Part shown: in pieces, positions 15,813 through 24,403 of the stretch | Layout: each line of letters begins with the position of its first letter | Numbering within the stretch: position 1 is the stretch's first letter | Assembly (NCBI RefSeq): GCF_014779655.1 | Contig: NZ_JACXYX010000002.1 | Span: forward strand, 327,316-391,315 | Direction of reading: 5' to 3' | Source: Nocardioides ganghwensis | GTDB lineage: Bacteria > Actinomycetota > Actinomycetes > Propionibacteriales > Nocardioidaceae | DNA length: 64,000 nucleotides | Position numbers and translations under genes: made by a program | The notes under the pieces: generated by a model | The model's input: the letters and a program-made list of their open reading frames with translations, nothing else | Told to the model about the DNA's origin: nothing | Database searches by the model: none

Positions 15813-18194
15813 ATGAGCCCCACTGACGCCACCCCCGATCAAGCCCTCTTCGAGCGCACCGACCACCCCCTCCTCGAGGGGCTCAACGAGCCCCAGCGGG
15901 CGGCCGTGGTGCACTCCGGCGCGCCCCTGCTCGTCGTGGCCGGCGCCGGTTCGGGCAAGACCCGGGTGCTGACCCGTCGCATCGCCTGGCTGATCAACGA
16001 GCGCAAGGCCCACCCGGGCTCCATCCTGGCGATCACCTTCACCAACAAGGCCGCGGCCGAGATGAAGGAGCGGGTCCAACAGCTGGTCGGCAACCGCGCG
16101 AGGATCATGTGGGTCTCGACCTTCCACTCGTCGTGCGTGCGCATCCTGCGCAAGGAGATCGACCGGGTCGGGTTCAAGTCCAACTTCTCGATCTACGACG
16201 CCGCCGACTCCAAGCGGCTCATGACGATGGTGCTGCGCGACCTCGAGCTGGACCCCAAGCGCTACCAGCCCAACGCGGTGCTCCACTGGGTCTCCGACCA
16301 GAAGAACGAGCTGCGCGACGCCGAGGACGCCGCCAAGGAGGCGCGCAACTCCTTCGAGGAGGCCTACGCCAAGGCCTTCGCGGCCTACCAGCGCCGCCTG
16401 CGTGAGGCCAACGCGCTGGACTTCGACGACCTGATCTCCACCACGGTCCACCTGCTGCAGGCCTTCCCCGACGTCCGCGAGAACTACCGCCGCCGGTTCC
16501 GCCACGTGCTGGTGGACGAGTACCAGGACACCAACCACGCCCAGTACAGCCTGATCCAGCAGCTGTGCGGCTCGTCCTTCGAGGAGTCGAGCGCGGAGTC
16601 CGTCGAGCCGAGCGAGCTGATGGTCGTCGGTGACGCCGACCAGTCGATCTACGCCTTCCGTGGCGCCGACATCCGCAACATCCTCGACTTCGAGCAGGAC
16701 TTCCCCGACGCCACCACGATCCTGCTCGAGCAGAACTACCGCTCGACCCAGACGATCCTCAGCGCCGCCAACTCCGTCATCGGCAACAACCGCGGCCGCA
16801 AGCCCAAGCGGCTGTGGACCGACGCGGGGGAGGGCGAGCGCATCGTCGGCTACGTGTCCGACGACGAGCACGACGAGGCCCGGTTCGTCAGCGAGGAGAT
16901 CGACCGGCTCGTCGACGAGCACGGCGTACGCCCCGCCGACGTCGCGGTCTTCTACCGCACCAACGCGCAGTCGCGCGTCTTCGAAGAGGTGTTCATCCGC
17001 ACCGGCCAGCCCTACAAGGTCGTCGGCGGGGTGCGCTTCTACGAGCGCAAGGAGGTGCGCGACGCGCTCGCCTACCTGCGGATGCTCGTCAACACGGCCG
17101 ACGAGATCTCGTTGCGCCGGGTGCTCAACACCCCCAAGCGCGGGATCGGCGAGCGGGCCGAGGCCTGCATCGCCGCCCTCGCCGAGCGCGACCGGATCAC
17201 CTTCTGGGAGGCGCTCACCCGGGCCGCCGAGGCGCCCGGCCTGGCCACCCGCAGCCTCAAGAACATCGAGGGCTTCGTCGCCGTCGTCCAGGAGCTCCAG
17301 TCGATGGTCGAGGCCGACGAGCGCCCCGACGTGATCCTGGAGTCGGTCCTCGAGCGCTCCGGCTACCTCGCCGAGCTCGAGGCCAGCGACGACCCCCAGG
17401 ACGGCACCCGTGTGGAGAACCTCGCCGAGCTCGTCGCCGTCGCGCGCGAGTTCGCCGAGGACCCGCAGCCGGGCCCCAGCGCCGACCCGGCCGAGGTCGA
17501 GGCCGGCACCGTGTCCGTCGGGCTCGGCGACTTCCTCGAGCGCGTGGCCCTCGTCGCCGACGCCGACCAGATCCCCGACGCGCCCGACGGCGACGACTCC
17601 GGCGTGGTGACCCTGATGACGCTCCACACGGCCAAGGGCCTGGAGTTCCCCGTCGTCTTCCTCACCGGGCTCGAGGACGGCGTCTTCCCCCACCAGCGCT
17701 CGCTGGGCGACCAGCCCGAGCTCGAGGAGGAGCGCCGCCTCGCCTACGTCGGCCTCACCCGCGCCGAGAAGCGGCTCTACGTCTCACGCGCCCTCGTCCG
17801 CTCTGCGTGGGGCGCGCCCAGCCACAACCCCGCGAGCCGCTTCCTCGACGAGCTCCCGGTCGACCTCGTCGACTGGCGGCGTACGGCTGCCGAGCAGACC
17901 CGCTGGGGCCGCCAGGACCTCAGCGGCGGCTCGACCCGCCTCGCCACGCCCACCGACGCCGGGCGCCGCAACTTCAGCTCCGCCGCCCTGCGCGCCGACG
18001 CGGCCGCCAAGGCCAAGCCGGCCCGCGCCATCCCCAGCCTCGAGCCGGGCGACCGGGTCGTCCACGACTCCTTCGGCATGGGCACCGTCGTGGCGGTCGA
18101 GGGCGTCGCGGAGAAGTCGGTGGCCTCGATCGACTTCGGTTCCGAGGGCGTCAAGCGCCTGCTGCTGCGCTACGCACCCGTCGAGAAGCTCTGA
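15813..18194 (+). CDS. pcrA: ATP-dependent DNA helicase PcrA/UvrD1
   Basis: A 793-residue SF1A 3'-5' helicase used in nucleotide-excision repair and in clearing RecA and replication blocks. Motifs seen: Q motif LNEPQRAAV, Walker A GAGSGKT (44-50), TFTNKAA (Ia), VDEYQDT (II, near 234), GDADQSIYAFRGAD (III), QNYRST (IV), VTLMTLHTAKGLEFPVVFLTG (V) and EERRLAYVGLTRA (VI). The C-terminal tail LEPGDRVVHDSFGMGTV is the Tudor-like domain that contacts RNA polymerase in PcrA. TAGGCT lies 9 nt before the ATG. The position next to the M23 peptidase and sucCD matches the mycobacterial uvrD1 locus. Confidence 0.97.
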   Translation: MSPTDATPDQALFERTDHPLLEGLNEPQRAAVVHSGAPLLVVAGAGSGKTRVLTRRIAWLINERKAHPGSILAITFTNKAAAEMKERVQQLVGNRARIMWVSTFHSSCVRILRKEIDRVGFKSNFSIYDAADSKRLMTMVLRDLELDPKRYQPNAVLHWVSDQKNELRDAEDAAKEARNSFEEAYAKAFAAYQRRLREANALDFDDLISTTVHLLQAFPDVRENYRRRFRHVLVDEYQDTNHAQYSLIQQLCGSSFEESSAESVEPSELMVVGDADQSIYAFRGADIRNILDFEQDFPDATTILLEQNYRSTQTILSAANSVIGNNRGRKPKRLWTDAGEGERIVGYVSDDEHDEARFVSEEIDRLVDEHGVRPADVAVFYRTNAQSRVFEEVFIRTGQPYKVVGGVRFYERKEVRDALAYLRMLVNTADEISLRRVLNTPKRGIGERAEACIAALAERDRITFWEALTRAAEAPGLATRSLKNIEGFVAVVQELQSMVEADERPDVILESVLERSGYLAELEASDDPQDGTRVENLAELVAVAREFAEDPQPGPSADPAEVEAGTVSVGLGDFLERVALVADADQIPDAPDGDDSGVVTLMTLHTAKGLEFPVVFLTGLEDGVFPHQRSLGDQPELEEERRLAYVGLTRAEKRLYVSRALVRSAWGAPSHNPASRFLDELPVDLVDWRRTAAEQTRWGRQDLSGGSTRLATPTDAGRRNFSSAALRADAAAKAKPARAIPSLEPGDRVVHDSFGMGTVVAVEGVAEKSVASIDFGSEGVKRLLLRYAPVEKL

Positions 18195-18205
18195 CCGGAC
18201 CGAGC

Positions 18206-18220
18206 CCCCGGGGATCGGGG
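18206..18220. terminator. Weak hairpin between convergent pcrA and M23 genes
   Basis: CCCCG, GGGAT loop, CGGGG, beginning 12 bp after the pcrA stop. A short 5-bp GC stem without a T tract, so a weak candidate for pcrA termination. Confidence 0.3.
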
Positions 18221-18286
18221 AGCGCCGGCCTGCTCAGGGCGAGCCAGGACTCCCCGTTGACTCCGATGTGCCCGCGGACTGGCCGA

Positions 18287-18306
18287 GAGATCTCGATACG
18301 CGCTCG
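18287..18306. repeat. Possible interspersed Nocardioides-type repeat fragment
   Basis: The 20-base string GAGATCTCGATACGCGCTCG in the 148-bp gap between convergent pcrA and M23 genes resembles, from memory, a very common dispersed repeat core of Nocardioides-type genomes. Only one copy is in this window, so the identification rests on recall. Confidence 0.3.
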
Positions 18307-18342
18307 ATCTTCCGTGAGCTCAAGCCCGCTGCGCGGTCTTGG

Positions 18343-19170
18343 TCACGGGACGATGCCGTGCTCGACGAACGCCTGGAACGGGTCGACCGGACCGCCGCCG
18401 CCGGGGCGTACCTCGAGGTGCAGGTGCGAGCCGGTCACGTTGCCCGTGGCGCCGACGGTGCCGATGGTCTCGCCGCCGTTGACGCGGTCGCCGACCGAGA
18501 CGTAGATCGAGGTCTGGTGGCAGTACCAGATCTCGGTGCCGTCATCGAGGGTGACGACGGTCTTGTTGCCGTACGCGCCGTCGTAGCCGGTCTCGGTGAC
18601 GGTGCCGTTGGCCACCGACAGGATCGGGTCGCCGCTGTTGGCGTTGAAGTCGAGGCCGGTGTGGTAGCTGGCCCACAGGCCGTACTGGCCGAAGGTGGCG
18701 GTGATGCCATAGCTGGCGAGGGGGAGAACCCACTTGTTCTCCTTGATCTTCGCCGCCTGGGCCTCCGCGGCCTTGCGCATCTCCTCGAGCTTGGCGGCGC
18801 GCTCGGCCATCTGCTTCTCGGCCAGGGCGATGAGCTCGGGGTCGGTCTCCTCGCCGCCGGGGTCGCGGGTGGCGTCGCGGCTGACGATCACGCCGCGGCG
18901 CGACAGGGCCTGGCCGGCGGCCTGGCCGATGGACCCGGTGGCCTCCATCGCAGAACCCGTCGAGGTCAGCGCGGTCACGCCCGTGCCGGACGCGGTGACG
19001 GCGCCGCCGGCGGACACCGCGAGGACGGCGACTCCGGCCACGAGGGGCAGGGAAGGCAGCTTCACCAGGGAGCGGCGGGGCGGCGGCGTGGCGCGGCGCT
19101 TGCCGTTCGTGGGTGCAGCCGGTGCCGAGGTGCGTCGCTTGGGAGCGCGCTCCGCTCGGTGGTTGCCCAT
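18343..19170 (-). CDS. Membrane-anchored M23 (LytM-type) peptidase
   Basis: A 275-residue envelope protein. The basic N-terminus (1-38) is followed by a membrane segment (about 39-58), then a charged helix likely to form a coiled coil (112-145, ALAEKQMAERAAKLEEMRKAAEAQ), and the M23 domain to the end. Zinc ligands: His170 and Asp174 in HTGLD, and His251 of HLHLE, with His218 and His249 also conserved, so the enzyme should be active. M23 enzymes cut peptidoglycan cross-bridges or activate such enzymes. The ATG at 19170 has no SD, but a promoter about 55 bp upstream fits it. The location between pcrA and sucC matches mycobacterial Rv0950c. Confidence 0.93.
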   Translation of the reverse strand: MGNHRAERAPKRRTSAPAAPTNGKRRATPPPRRSLVKLPSLPLVAGVAVLAVSAGGAVTASGTGVTALTSTGSAMEATGSIGQAAGQALSRRGVIVSRDATRDPGGEETDPELIALAEKQMAERAAKLEEMRKAAEAQAAKIKENKWVLPLASYGITATFGQYGLWASYHTGLDFNANSGDPILSVANGTVTETGYDGAYGNKTVVTLDDGTEIWYCHQTSIYVSVGDRVNGGETIGTVGATGNVTGSHLHLEVRPGGGGPVDPFQAFVEHGIVP

Positions 19171-19229
19171 GGAGGAATTACCAATCTGCCGGATCGTCAG
19201 GGGGGTTCGGGTCGGCGAGACCGCGCACG

Positions 19230-19260
19230 ACTGTAACGGAAAGATCACGGGAAAGTGCAA
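19230..19260 (-). promoter_or_regulatory. Sigma-70-like promoter of the M23 peptidase gene
   Basis: Reading leftward, -35 TTGCAC (19255-19260) and -10 TACAGT (19230-19235) are 19 nt apart in a locally AT-richer stretch; an 18-nt spacing to TTACAG is also possible. Transcription would begin near 19223, giving a leader of about 50 nt before the ATG. Confidence 0.55.
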
Positions 19261-19330
19261 CCCTCGACAAAAAGAGTTCATGTACCCGCGTGACCGGTCG
19301 ATAAACGGACGCCTCACCCTCAGGGAGGGG

Positions 19331-20641
19331 TCAGCCTCGCGCCGACTGGTAGCGCTCGAGCGCCTCGCGCCGCTCGTCGGCGTGGTCGACGATGCGCAGG
19401 GGATAGTCGCGCTCGTAGCCCACGTCGGACTTCCAGGGCTCGTGCGCGGCCTTGCCCGGCAGGTGCGCGAGCTCGGGCACCCAGCGCCGTACGTAGTCGC
19501 CCTGCGGGTCGAACTTGAGGCCCTGGGTGACGGGGTTGAAGACCCGGAAGTAGGGCGAGGCGTCCGTCCCGGTGCCGGCCACCCACTGCCAACCGTGGTT
19601 GTTGGACGCGACGTCGCCGTCGATCAGCAGGTCGAGGAAGTGGCGGGCGCCGACCGGCCACCACACGTGGAGGTCCTTGGTGAGGAAGGAGGCCGTGATC
19701 ATCCGGACCCGGTTGTGCATCCACCCGGTGTGCAGCAGCTGGCGCATCCCGGCGTCGACGATGGGGAAGCCCGTCGTGCCGGTGCGCCACGCCTCGATCG
19801 CGTCCTCGGGCTCGTCGTACCTCATGCCCTTCAGCGCGGGCTTGAGGTCGGTCCACGCCGAGGCGGGGGTGTGCCACAGGACGTCGGCGTAGAACTCCCG
19901 CCAGCCGAGCTCGTCGGCGTACGTCGACGTGTGGGCGACCTCGGCCAGGAGCGAGCGCGGGTGCAGCACGCCCAGGTGCAGGTAGGGCGAGAGCCGTGAG
20001 GTCCCGTCGTGGTCGGGCCGGTTGCGCTCGGTGGCGTACGCGTCCAGGGCGTCGTCGCGGAAGGTCCGCCAGCGGCGCCACGCGGCGTCCTCGCCGGCGC
20101 CGGGAAGCTCGAAGGGCGCGTCCTCGACGGCCTTGTGCAGCAGGTCGAGCGCGCGCTGGTGGGAGTCGCCCTGCTCCACGTCGGGGGAGCGGGGCGTGGG
20201 CGCCGGCTCCGGCCACCCGTGCTCGCGCCAGGCCCGCGCGAAGGCGGTGAAGACCTGGTAGGGGTCGCCGCTGCCGTTGCGGACCAGACCCGGCCCCACG
20301 GCGTACGGGGAACCGGTCGGCACCAGCTCGACCTGCTCGCCCACGGCGTCGTCGCGACGGCGGCCGTACGGGGTGGTCTCGGCGGCCACGTGCACGCGGC
20401 GCCCGTCCGCCACGCGGGGCACGACGTCGCGTGGGTCGCCGTGGTGGATGGTGAGCGGGATGCGCTCGGCGAGGGCCAGCACGTTGGCCGCCAGCCACGC
20501 CCGTCGCGCCGCACCGGCGCTCGCCCAGATGGTGGGGTCGACCACGAAGAGCGCGGTGACCGGTCCCTCCTCGAGGGCGGCGAGGAGGGCCGGGTTGTCC
20601 CTGACCCTCAGGTCCCTGCGGAACCACATGACCGACGACAT
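19331..20641 (-). CDS. phrB: Deoxyribodipyrimidine photolyase (cryptochrome/photolyase family)
   Basis: A 436-residue class I photolyase that uses light and FADH- to split pyrimidine dimers. The start MSSVMWFRRDLRVRDNPAL is the usual N-terminal alpha/beta antenna-domain opening. The C-terminal FAD domain shows TGFPIVDAGMRQLLHTGWMHNRVRM and the WASNNHGWQW-like segment (VASNNHGWQWVAGTG), then FRVFNPVTQGLKFD. The length is slightly shorter than E. coli PhrB (472). TACGTT lies 7 nt before the ATG, so the transcript is probably leaderless. In mycobacteria this position between the M23 gene and sucC has no photolyase. Confidence 0.94.
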   Translation of the reverse strand: MSSVMWFRRDLRVRDNPALLAALEEGPVTALFVVDPTIWASAGAARRAWLAANVLALAERIPLTIHHGDPRDVVPRVADGRRVHVAAETTPYGRRRDDAVGEQVELVPTGSPYAVGPGLVRNGSGDPYQVFTAFARAWREHGWPEPAPTPRSPDVEQGDSHQRALDLLHKAVEDAPFELPGAGEDAAWRRWRTFRDDALDAYATERNRPDHDGTSRLSPYLHLGVLHPRSLLAEVAHTSTYADELGWREFYADVLWHTPASAWTDLKPALKGMRYDEPEDAIEAWRTGTTGFPIVDAGMRQLLHTGWMHNRVRMITASFLTKDLHVWWPVGARHFLDLLIDGDVASNNHGWQWVAGTGTDASPYFRVFNPVTQGLKFDPQGDYVRRWVPELAHLPGKAAHEPWKSDVGYERDYPLRIVDHADERREALERYQSARG

Positions 20642-20648
20642 GCGACTC

Positions 20649-20654
20649 AACGTA
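20649..20654 (-). promoter_or_regulatory. -10 element TACGTT for leaderless photolyase mRNA
   Basis: On the minus strand TACGTT, 7 nt, then the photolyase ATG. No SD precedes the start. Confidence 0.45.
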
Positions 20655-20712
20655 GCCGGGGAGTGAGCACCACCACGCTCACCCGACCTCGTGCGACCCC
20701 GCCGGGGAGGTC

Positions 20713-20718
20713 TAGGGT
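20713..20718 (+). promoter_or_regulatory. -10 element TAGGGT upstream of sucC
   Basis: TAGGGT lies 51 nt before the sucC GTG, giving a leader of about 45 nt that contains AAAAGGAC as a possible SD region. No good -35 is visible. Confidence 0.4.
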
Positions 20719-20769
20719 GCCGAGAGGGAATCCCCGCCACTGTTCGCAACGAAAAGGACTGGTCACCTC

Positions 20770-21939
20770 GTGGACCTGATGGAATTTCAGGCGAAGGAGC
20801 TCTTCGCCAAGCATGGAGTAGCGACCACCCTCGGCGTCGTGGCCGAGACCCCGGAGGCCGCGCGAGCAGCCGCCGAGGAGATGGGCGGCGTGACCGTCGT
20901 CAAGGCCCAGGTCAAGGCCGGCGGCCGTGGCAAGGCCGGCGGCGTGAAGATCGCCAAGACCGCCGACGAGGCCGAGTCCTACGCCCGCGACATCCTCGGC
21001 ATGGAGATCAAGGGCCTCACCGTCAACCGGGTCCTCGTGACCCCGGCGACGCCCCCGGTGGAGGAGTACTACTTCTCCTTCCTGCTCGACCGCTCCAACC
21101 GCTCGCACCTGTGCATCGCATCGGTCGAGGGCGGCGTGGAGATCGAGGAGGTCGCCAAGACCAACCCCGACGCCGTCAAGAAGATCCGCGTCGACGCCCT
21201 CGAGGGCGTGACGCCCGAGAAGGCCGCCGCCATCGTCGACGAGGCCAAGTTCCCCGCCGCGCTGCGCGACCAGGCCATCGAGATGGTCCAGGCGCTGTGG
21301 AAGGTCTACGTCGAGGAGGACGCCACCCTCGTCGAGGTCAACCCGCTCGCGCGGCTCGAGGGCGACAAGCTCGAGGCGCTCGACGGCAAGGTGTCGCTCG
21401 ACGACAACGCCTCCGAGGTGCGCCACCCCGACCACGAGCAGTTCGAGATCCGCGAGGAGGCCGACCCGCTCGAGGCGAAGGCCAAGGACAAGGGCCTCAA
21501 CTACGTCAAGCTCGACGGCCAGGTCGGCATCATCGGCAACGGCGCGGGCCTCGTGATGAGCACCCTCGACGTCGTCGCGTACGCCGGCGAGGCGCACGGC
21601 GGCGTGAAGCCCGCCAACTTCCTCGACATCGGCGGCGGCGCCAACGCCCAGGTGATGGCCGACGGCCTCGACGTGATCATCAACGACCCGCAGGTCAAGA
21701 GCGTGTTCGTCAACGTCTTCGGCGGCATCACCGCCTGCGACGAGGTCGCCAACGGCATCGTGGGTGCGCTGAAGATCCTCGGCGACGAGGAGAGCAAGCC
21801 CCTCGTCGTACGCCTCGACGGCAACAACGTCGAGGAGGGCCGTCGGATCCTCGACGAGTTCAACCACCCGCTGGTCACCCAGGTCGACACGATGGACGGC
21901 GCGGCTGACAAGGCCGCCGAGCTCGCCCACCAGGCCTGA
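20770..21939 (+). CDS. sucC: Succinate-CoA ligase (ADP-forming) subunit beta
   Basis: A 389-residue ATP-grasp subunit of succinyl-CoA synthetase (TCA cycle; succinyl-CoA + NDP + Pi = succinate + CoA + NTP). It begins [17 protein letters not shown], with the typical [17 protein letters not shown] loop, [10 protein letters not shown], and the C-terminal CoA-ligase part [18 protein letters not shown] ... [20 protein letters not shown] at 20770 is used here; the ATG at 20779 is an alternative. The sucD start follows 17 bp after the stop, so the two form an operon. Confidence 0.97.
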   Translation: MDLMEFQAKELFAKHGVATTLGVVAETPEAARAAAEEMGGVTVVKAQVKAGGRGKAGGVKIAKTADEAESYARDILGMEIKGLTVNRVLVTPATPPVEEYYFSFLLDRSNRSHLCIASVEGGVEIEEVAKTNPDAVKKIRVDALEGVTPEKAAAIVDEAKFPAALRDQAIEMVQALWKVYVEEDATLVEVNPLARLEGDKLEALDGKVSLDDNASEVRHPDHEQFEIREEADPLEAKAKDKGLNYVKLDGQVGIIGNGAGLVMSTLDVVAYAGEAHGGVKPANFLDIGGGANAQVMADGLDVIINDPQVKSVFVNVFGGITACDEVANGIVGALKILGDEESKPLVVRLDGNNVEEGRRILDEFNHPLVTQVDTMDGAADKAAELAHQA

Positions 21940-21956
21940 GAGAGAGAACTGAACAG

Positions 21957-22838
21957 ATGAGCATCTACCTCAACTCCGACTCCAAGATCATCGTCCAGGG
22001 CATGACGGGCGGCATGGGCGCCAAGCACACCACCCTCATGGTCGAGTCGGGCGCCAACATCGTCGGCGGCGTCAACGCGCGCAAGGCCGGCACCACCGTC
22101 GAGCTCGGCGGCAAGGAGCTCCCGGTCTTCGGCACCGTCGAGGAGGCCATGAAGGAGACCGGCGCCAACGTGTCCGTCGCGTTCGTGCCGCCGGCCTTCA
22201 CCAAGGATGCCTGCATCGAGGCCATCGACGCCGAGATCCCGCTCCTCGTGGTGATCACCGAGGGCGTCCCCGTCCTCGACACCGCCGAGGTCGTGGCCTA
22301 CCTCGAGGGCAAGAACACCCGGATGATCGGCCCCAACTGCCCCGGCATCATCACGCCGGAGGAGTCGCTGGCCGGCATCACCCCGCACACCATCGCGGGC
22401 AAGGGCCCGGTCGGCCTCGTCTCGAAGTCGGGCACGCTGACCTACCAGATGATGTACGAGCTGAAGGACTTCGGCTTCACCACCGCCATCGGCATCGGCG
22501 GCGACCCGATCATCGGCACCACGCACATCGACGCGCTCGAGGCCTTCGAGAACGACCCGGAGACCAAGGCGATCGTGATGATCGGCGAGATCGGTGGCGA
22601 CGCCGAGGAGCGCGCTGCGGCCTACATCAAGGAGCACGTGACCAAGCCGGTCGTCGGCTACGTCGCCGGCTTCACCGCCCCCGAGGGCAAGACGATGGGC
22701 CACGCCGGCGCCATCGTGTCGGGCTCCTCGGGCACCGCGCAGGCCAAGAAGGAGGCCCTCGAGGCCGCCGGGGTCAAGGTCGGCAAGACGCCGTCCGAGA
22801 CCGCTGCGCTGATGCGGGAGATCCTCGAGAAGCTCTGA
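21957..22838 (+). CDS. sucD: Succinate-CoA ligase subunit alpha
   Basis: A 293-residue alpha subunit carrying the CoA site and the phosphohistidine. The Rossmann CoA-binding N-terminus has [15 protein letters not shown], and NCPGIITP is conserved. The active-site histidine is His249 in [19 protein letters not shown] precedes the ATG as SD. Works with SucC as a heterodimer or heterotetramer. Confidence 0.97.
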   Translation: MSIYLNSDSKIIVQGMTGGMGAKHTTLMVESGANIVGGVNARKAGTTVELGGKELPVFGTVEEAMKETGANVSVAFVPPAFTKDACIEAIDAEIPLLVVITEGVPVLDTAEVVAYLEGKNTRMIGPNCPGIITPEESLAGITPHTIAGKGPVGLVSKSGTLTYQMMYELKDFGFTTAIGIGGDPIIGTTHIDALEAFENDPETKAIVMIGEIGGDAEERAAAYIKEHVTKPVVGYVAGFTAPEGKTMGHAGAIVSGSSGTAQAKKEALEAAGVKVGKTPSETAALMREILEKL

Positions 22839-22845
22839 TCGACCC

Positions 22846-22898
22846 CTGAGCCGGCGGCTCAGTCCAGACGGCCTCGCAGGTCATCCTGCGGGGCCGTC
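22846..22898 (+). terminator. Tandem hairpins after sucCD
   Basis: Two hairpins follow the sucD stop by 8 bp: CTGAGCC-GGC-GGCTCAG (22846-22862), and a larger one with outer arms GACGGCC (22867-22873) and GGCCGTC (22892-22898) and inner arms GCAGG/CCTGC. The pair is a good rho-independent-like terminator despite a poor T run. The rest of the gap to 23068 holds nothing I can support. Confidence 0.6.
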
Positions 22899-23068
22899 GG
22901 TGATTTCGCGTGCCGTCCGGGACGTACGGGAGCCTTCGCCTCCCACAGCACGCGCCACACGACGTGGGCGCCGAGCAGGCGTACGGGCGCGACGGCGTTG
23001 AGCCGGCGCGGGGACGGCAGGGTCGGGCAGGCCGAGCTGGCGAGCGTCGATGGAATTGACATGGTTGT

Positions 23069-24367
23069 CTAGCACCCCGTTCTCGTGAACACGCACATCG
23101 CCGGAAGGATGTTCTGCGAGGTCCCCGTGACCTCGTCGGCCTGCCCGTCCAGCGACGCGAGCGAGCCCTCACCGTATGTGCTGACGAGCAGCCGCGCCGA
23201 ACCGACGCGGGTGACCTGGAGGACCGAGCTGCCCAGGCCGTCGGAGTAGGTGAGACCGACTGTGACCGTGTCGTGCCCGGTGTCGCGCTCGAGCAGGGTC
23301 CACACCAGGTTGCGGTCGGTGCGGCACTCCGCCACGGCCTCCCGGAGGACGTCCATGGCCGAGCTCGCGTGCTCGGGGCCGGTGTGCACGACCAGCTCGC
23401 GCCACTCGTGGTGCTCGGGGGCCGCGGCCGACGCGACCAGGCGCCGCAGGCCGCCGGGCGTCTCCCGCTGCGGCCACACCACCTGCCCGCACATCTCGAC
23501 CTCTCCGATGCCGTCGCCGTCCGGCGACGGCGGGGACACCCGGACGTCACCGCCGTCGGCGGGAAGACCCACGGCGAGGGGGAAGTCCGCCGGGATCTCG
23601 GTGGGCGCGGCCTCGTCGGTCGGCTCGTCGGTCGGCTCCTCGGACGAGACGGGCACGTCCCCGAACGCCCCCAGGGCGGCGACCGTGTCCCGCAGCGGGC
23701 CGACCGTGTCGTCGACGGCCCGCCTGGCCTGGTCGCGCGTCCACTGGCCGTAGGTCGAGGTGACGAGCAGCGCCGGCCCGACCGGCACGACGTGGACGAC
23801 CGTCGCGCCGGTGCCGGGGACGCCGTCGACGGTGTGGGTCTGGAGCAGCGTCGTCGCCGGGGTGGGGCCGAAGGGGGACTCCAGCACCTCGGTGCGGGTC
23901 GCCATCCGGTCGCTGCCACCTGTCTCCCCGTCCGTGTCGCAGCCCGTCGCGAGAGCGGCGATCTCCTCGCCCAGCGCGGTCGCCTCGTCGGCCCCGCTCA
24001 GGACGACGAGCTCACGGGTGTCGGCCGACTCGCCGCCGCTGGCGTCGGCGACCATGCGGTCCCGGGTCCCGATGCCGCGCAGGGGTGTCGTACGGCACAC
24101 GTCGAGGTCGCGCAGGCCGGTGCCGGTGCGCGAGGTGGGGACGGTGTCCTCCGGCCCGCCCATCCCGGCCGAGAGGGGGAAGTCGTCGGGGATGGTCACC
24201 TCGGCCGCGCTGGACGCGCCGGCCGTCGACGCGTCCGCGGAGGCGAGGTCGCCCGACTGCCGGTCGCCGCAGCCGGCGAGCACCAGTCCCCCTGCCAGTG
24301 CCCCTGTCAGGGCGCAGGCCAGGGCGCGCGCCGAGATGGCGCGTCCGGGCCGGTGACGGTGCCTCAT
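23069..24367 (-). CDS. Lipoprotein with two homologous halves
   Basis: A 432-residue secreted lipoprotein: signal peptide with lipobox LAGC (Cys about residue 29). The mature region looks internally duplicated: IPDDFPLSAGMGG...DVCRTTPL...VVLSGADEA in the first half matches IPADFPLAVGLPA...EMCGQVVW...VVHTGPEHA in the second. An acidic hinge (EEPTDEPTDEAAPT) lies between. Each half has cysteines at matching places. No enzymatic motif. It follows, by 36 bp on the same strand, the sigma-like membrane fusion gene, so both probably belong to one envelope operon. Function unknown. Confidence 0.75.
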   Translation of the reverse strand: MRHRHRPGRAISARALACALTGALAGGLVLAGCGDRQSGDLASADASTAGASSAAEVTIPDDFPLSAGMGGPEDTVPTSRTGTGLRDLDVCRTTPLRGIGTRDRMVADASGGESADTRELVVLSGADEATALGEEIAALATGCDTDGETGGSDRMATRTEVLESPFGPTPATTLLQTHTVDGVPGTGATVVHVVPVGPALLVTSTYGQWTRDQARRAVDDTVGPLRDTVAALGAFGDVPVSSEEPTDEPTDEAAPTEIPADFPLAVGLPADGGDVRVSPPSPDGDGIGEVEMCGQVVWPQRETPGGLRRLVASAAAPEHHEWRELVVHTGPEHASSAMDVLREAVAECRTDRNLVWTLLERDTGHDTVTVGLTYSDGLGSSVLQVTRVGSARLLVSTYGEGSLASLDGQADEVTGTSQNILPAMCVFTRTGC

Positions 24368-24403
24368 GACGGATGAGACACCGCGGGGCGGCAAAAGGTT
24401 GCG

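Noticed and set aside
19171..19260. Possible c-di-AMP (ydaO-type) riboswitch before the M23 peptidase gene
   Set aside because: Such riboswitches often precede cell-wall hydrolase genes, and a CCGAACCC/CTGAC string is present, but the 5' half of the aptamer is missing and the leader is only about 50 nt from the predicted transcription start.
22859..23062. 67-codon minus-strand reading frame (MSIPSTLASSACPTLP...) just after the lipoprotein gene
   Set aside because: No SD, overlaps the sucCD terminator hairpins, and Pro/Arg/Ala composition typical of chance frames in GC-rich DNA.
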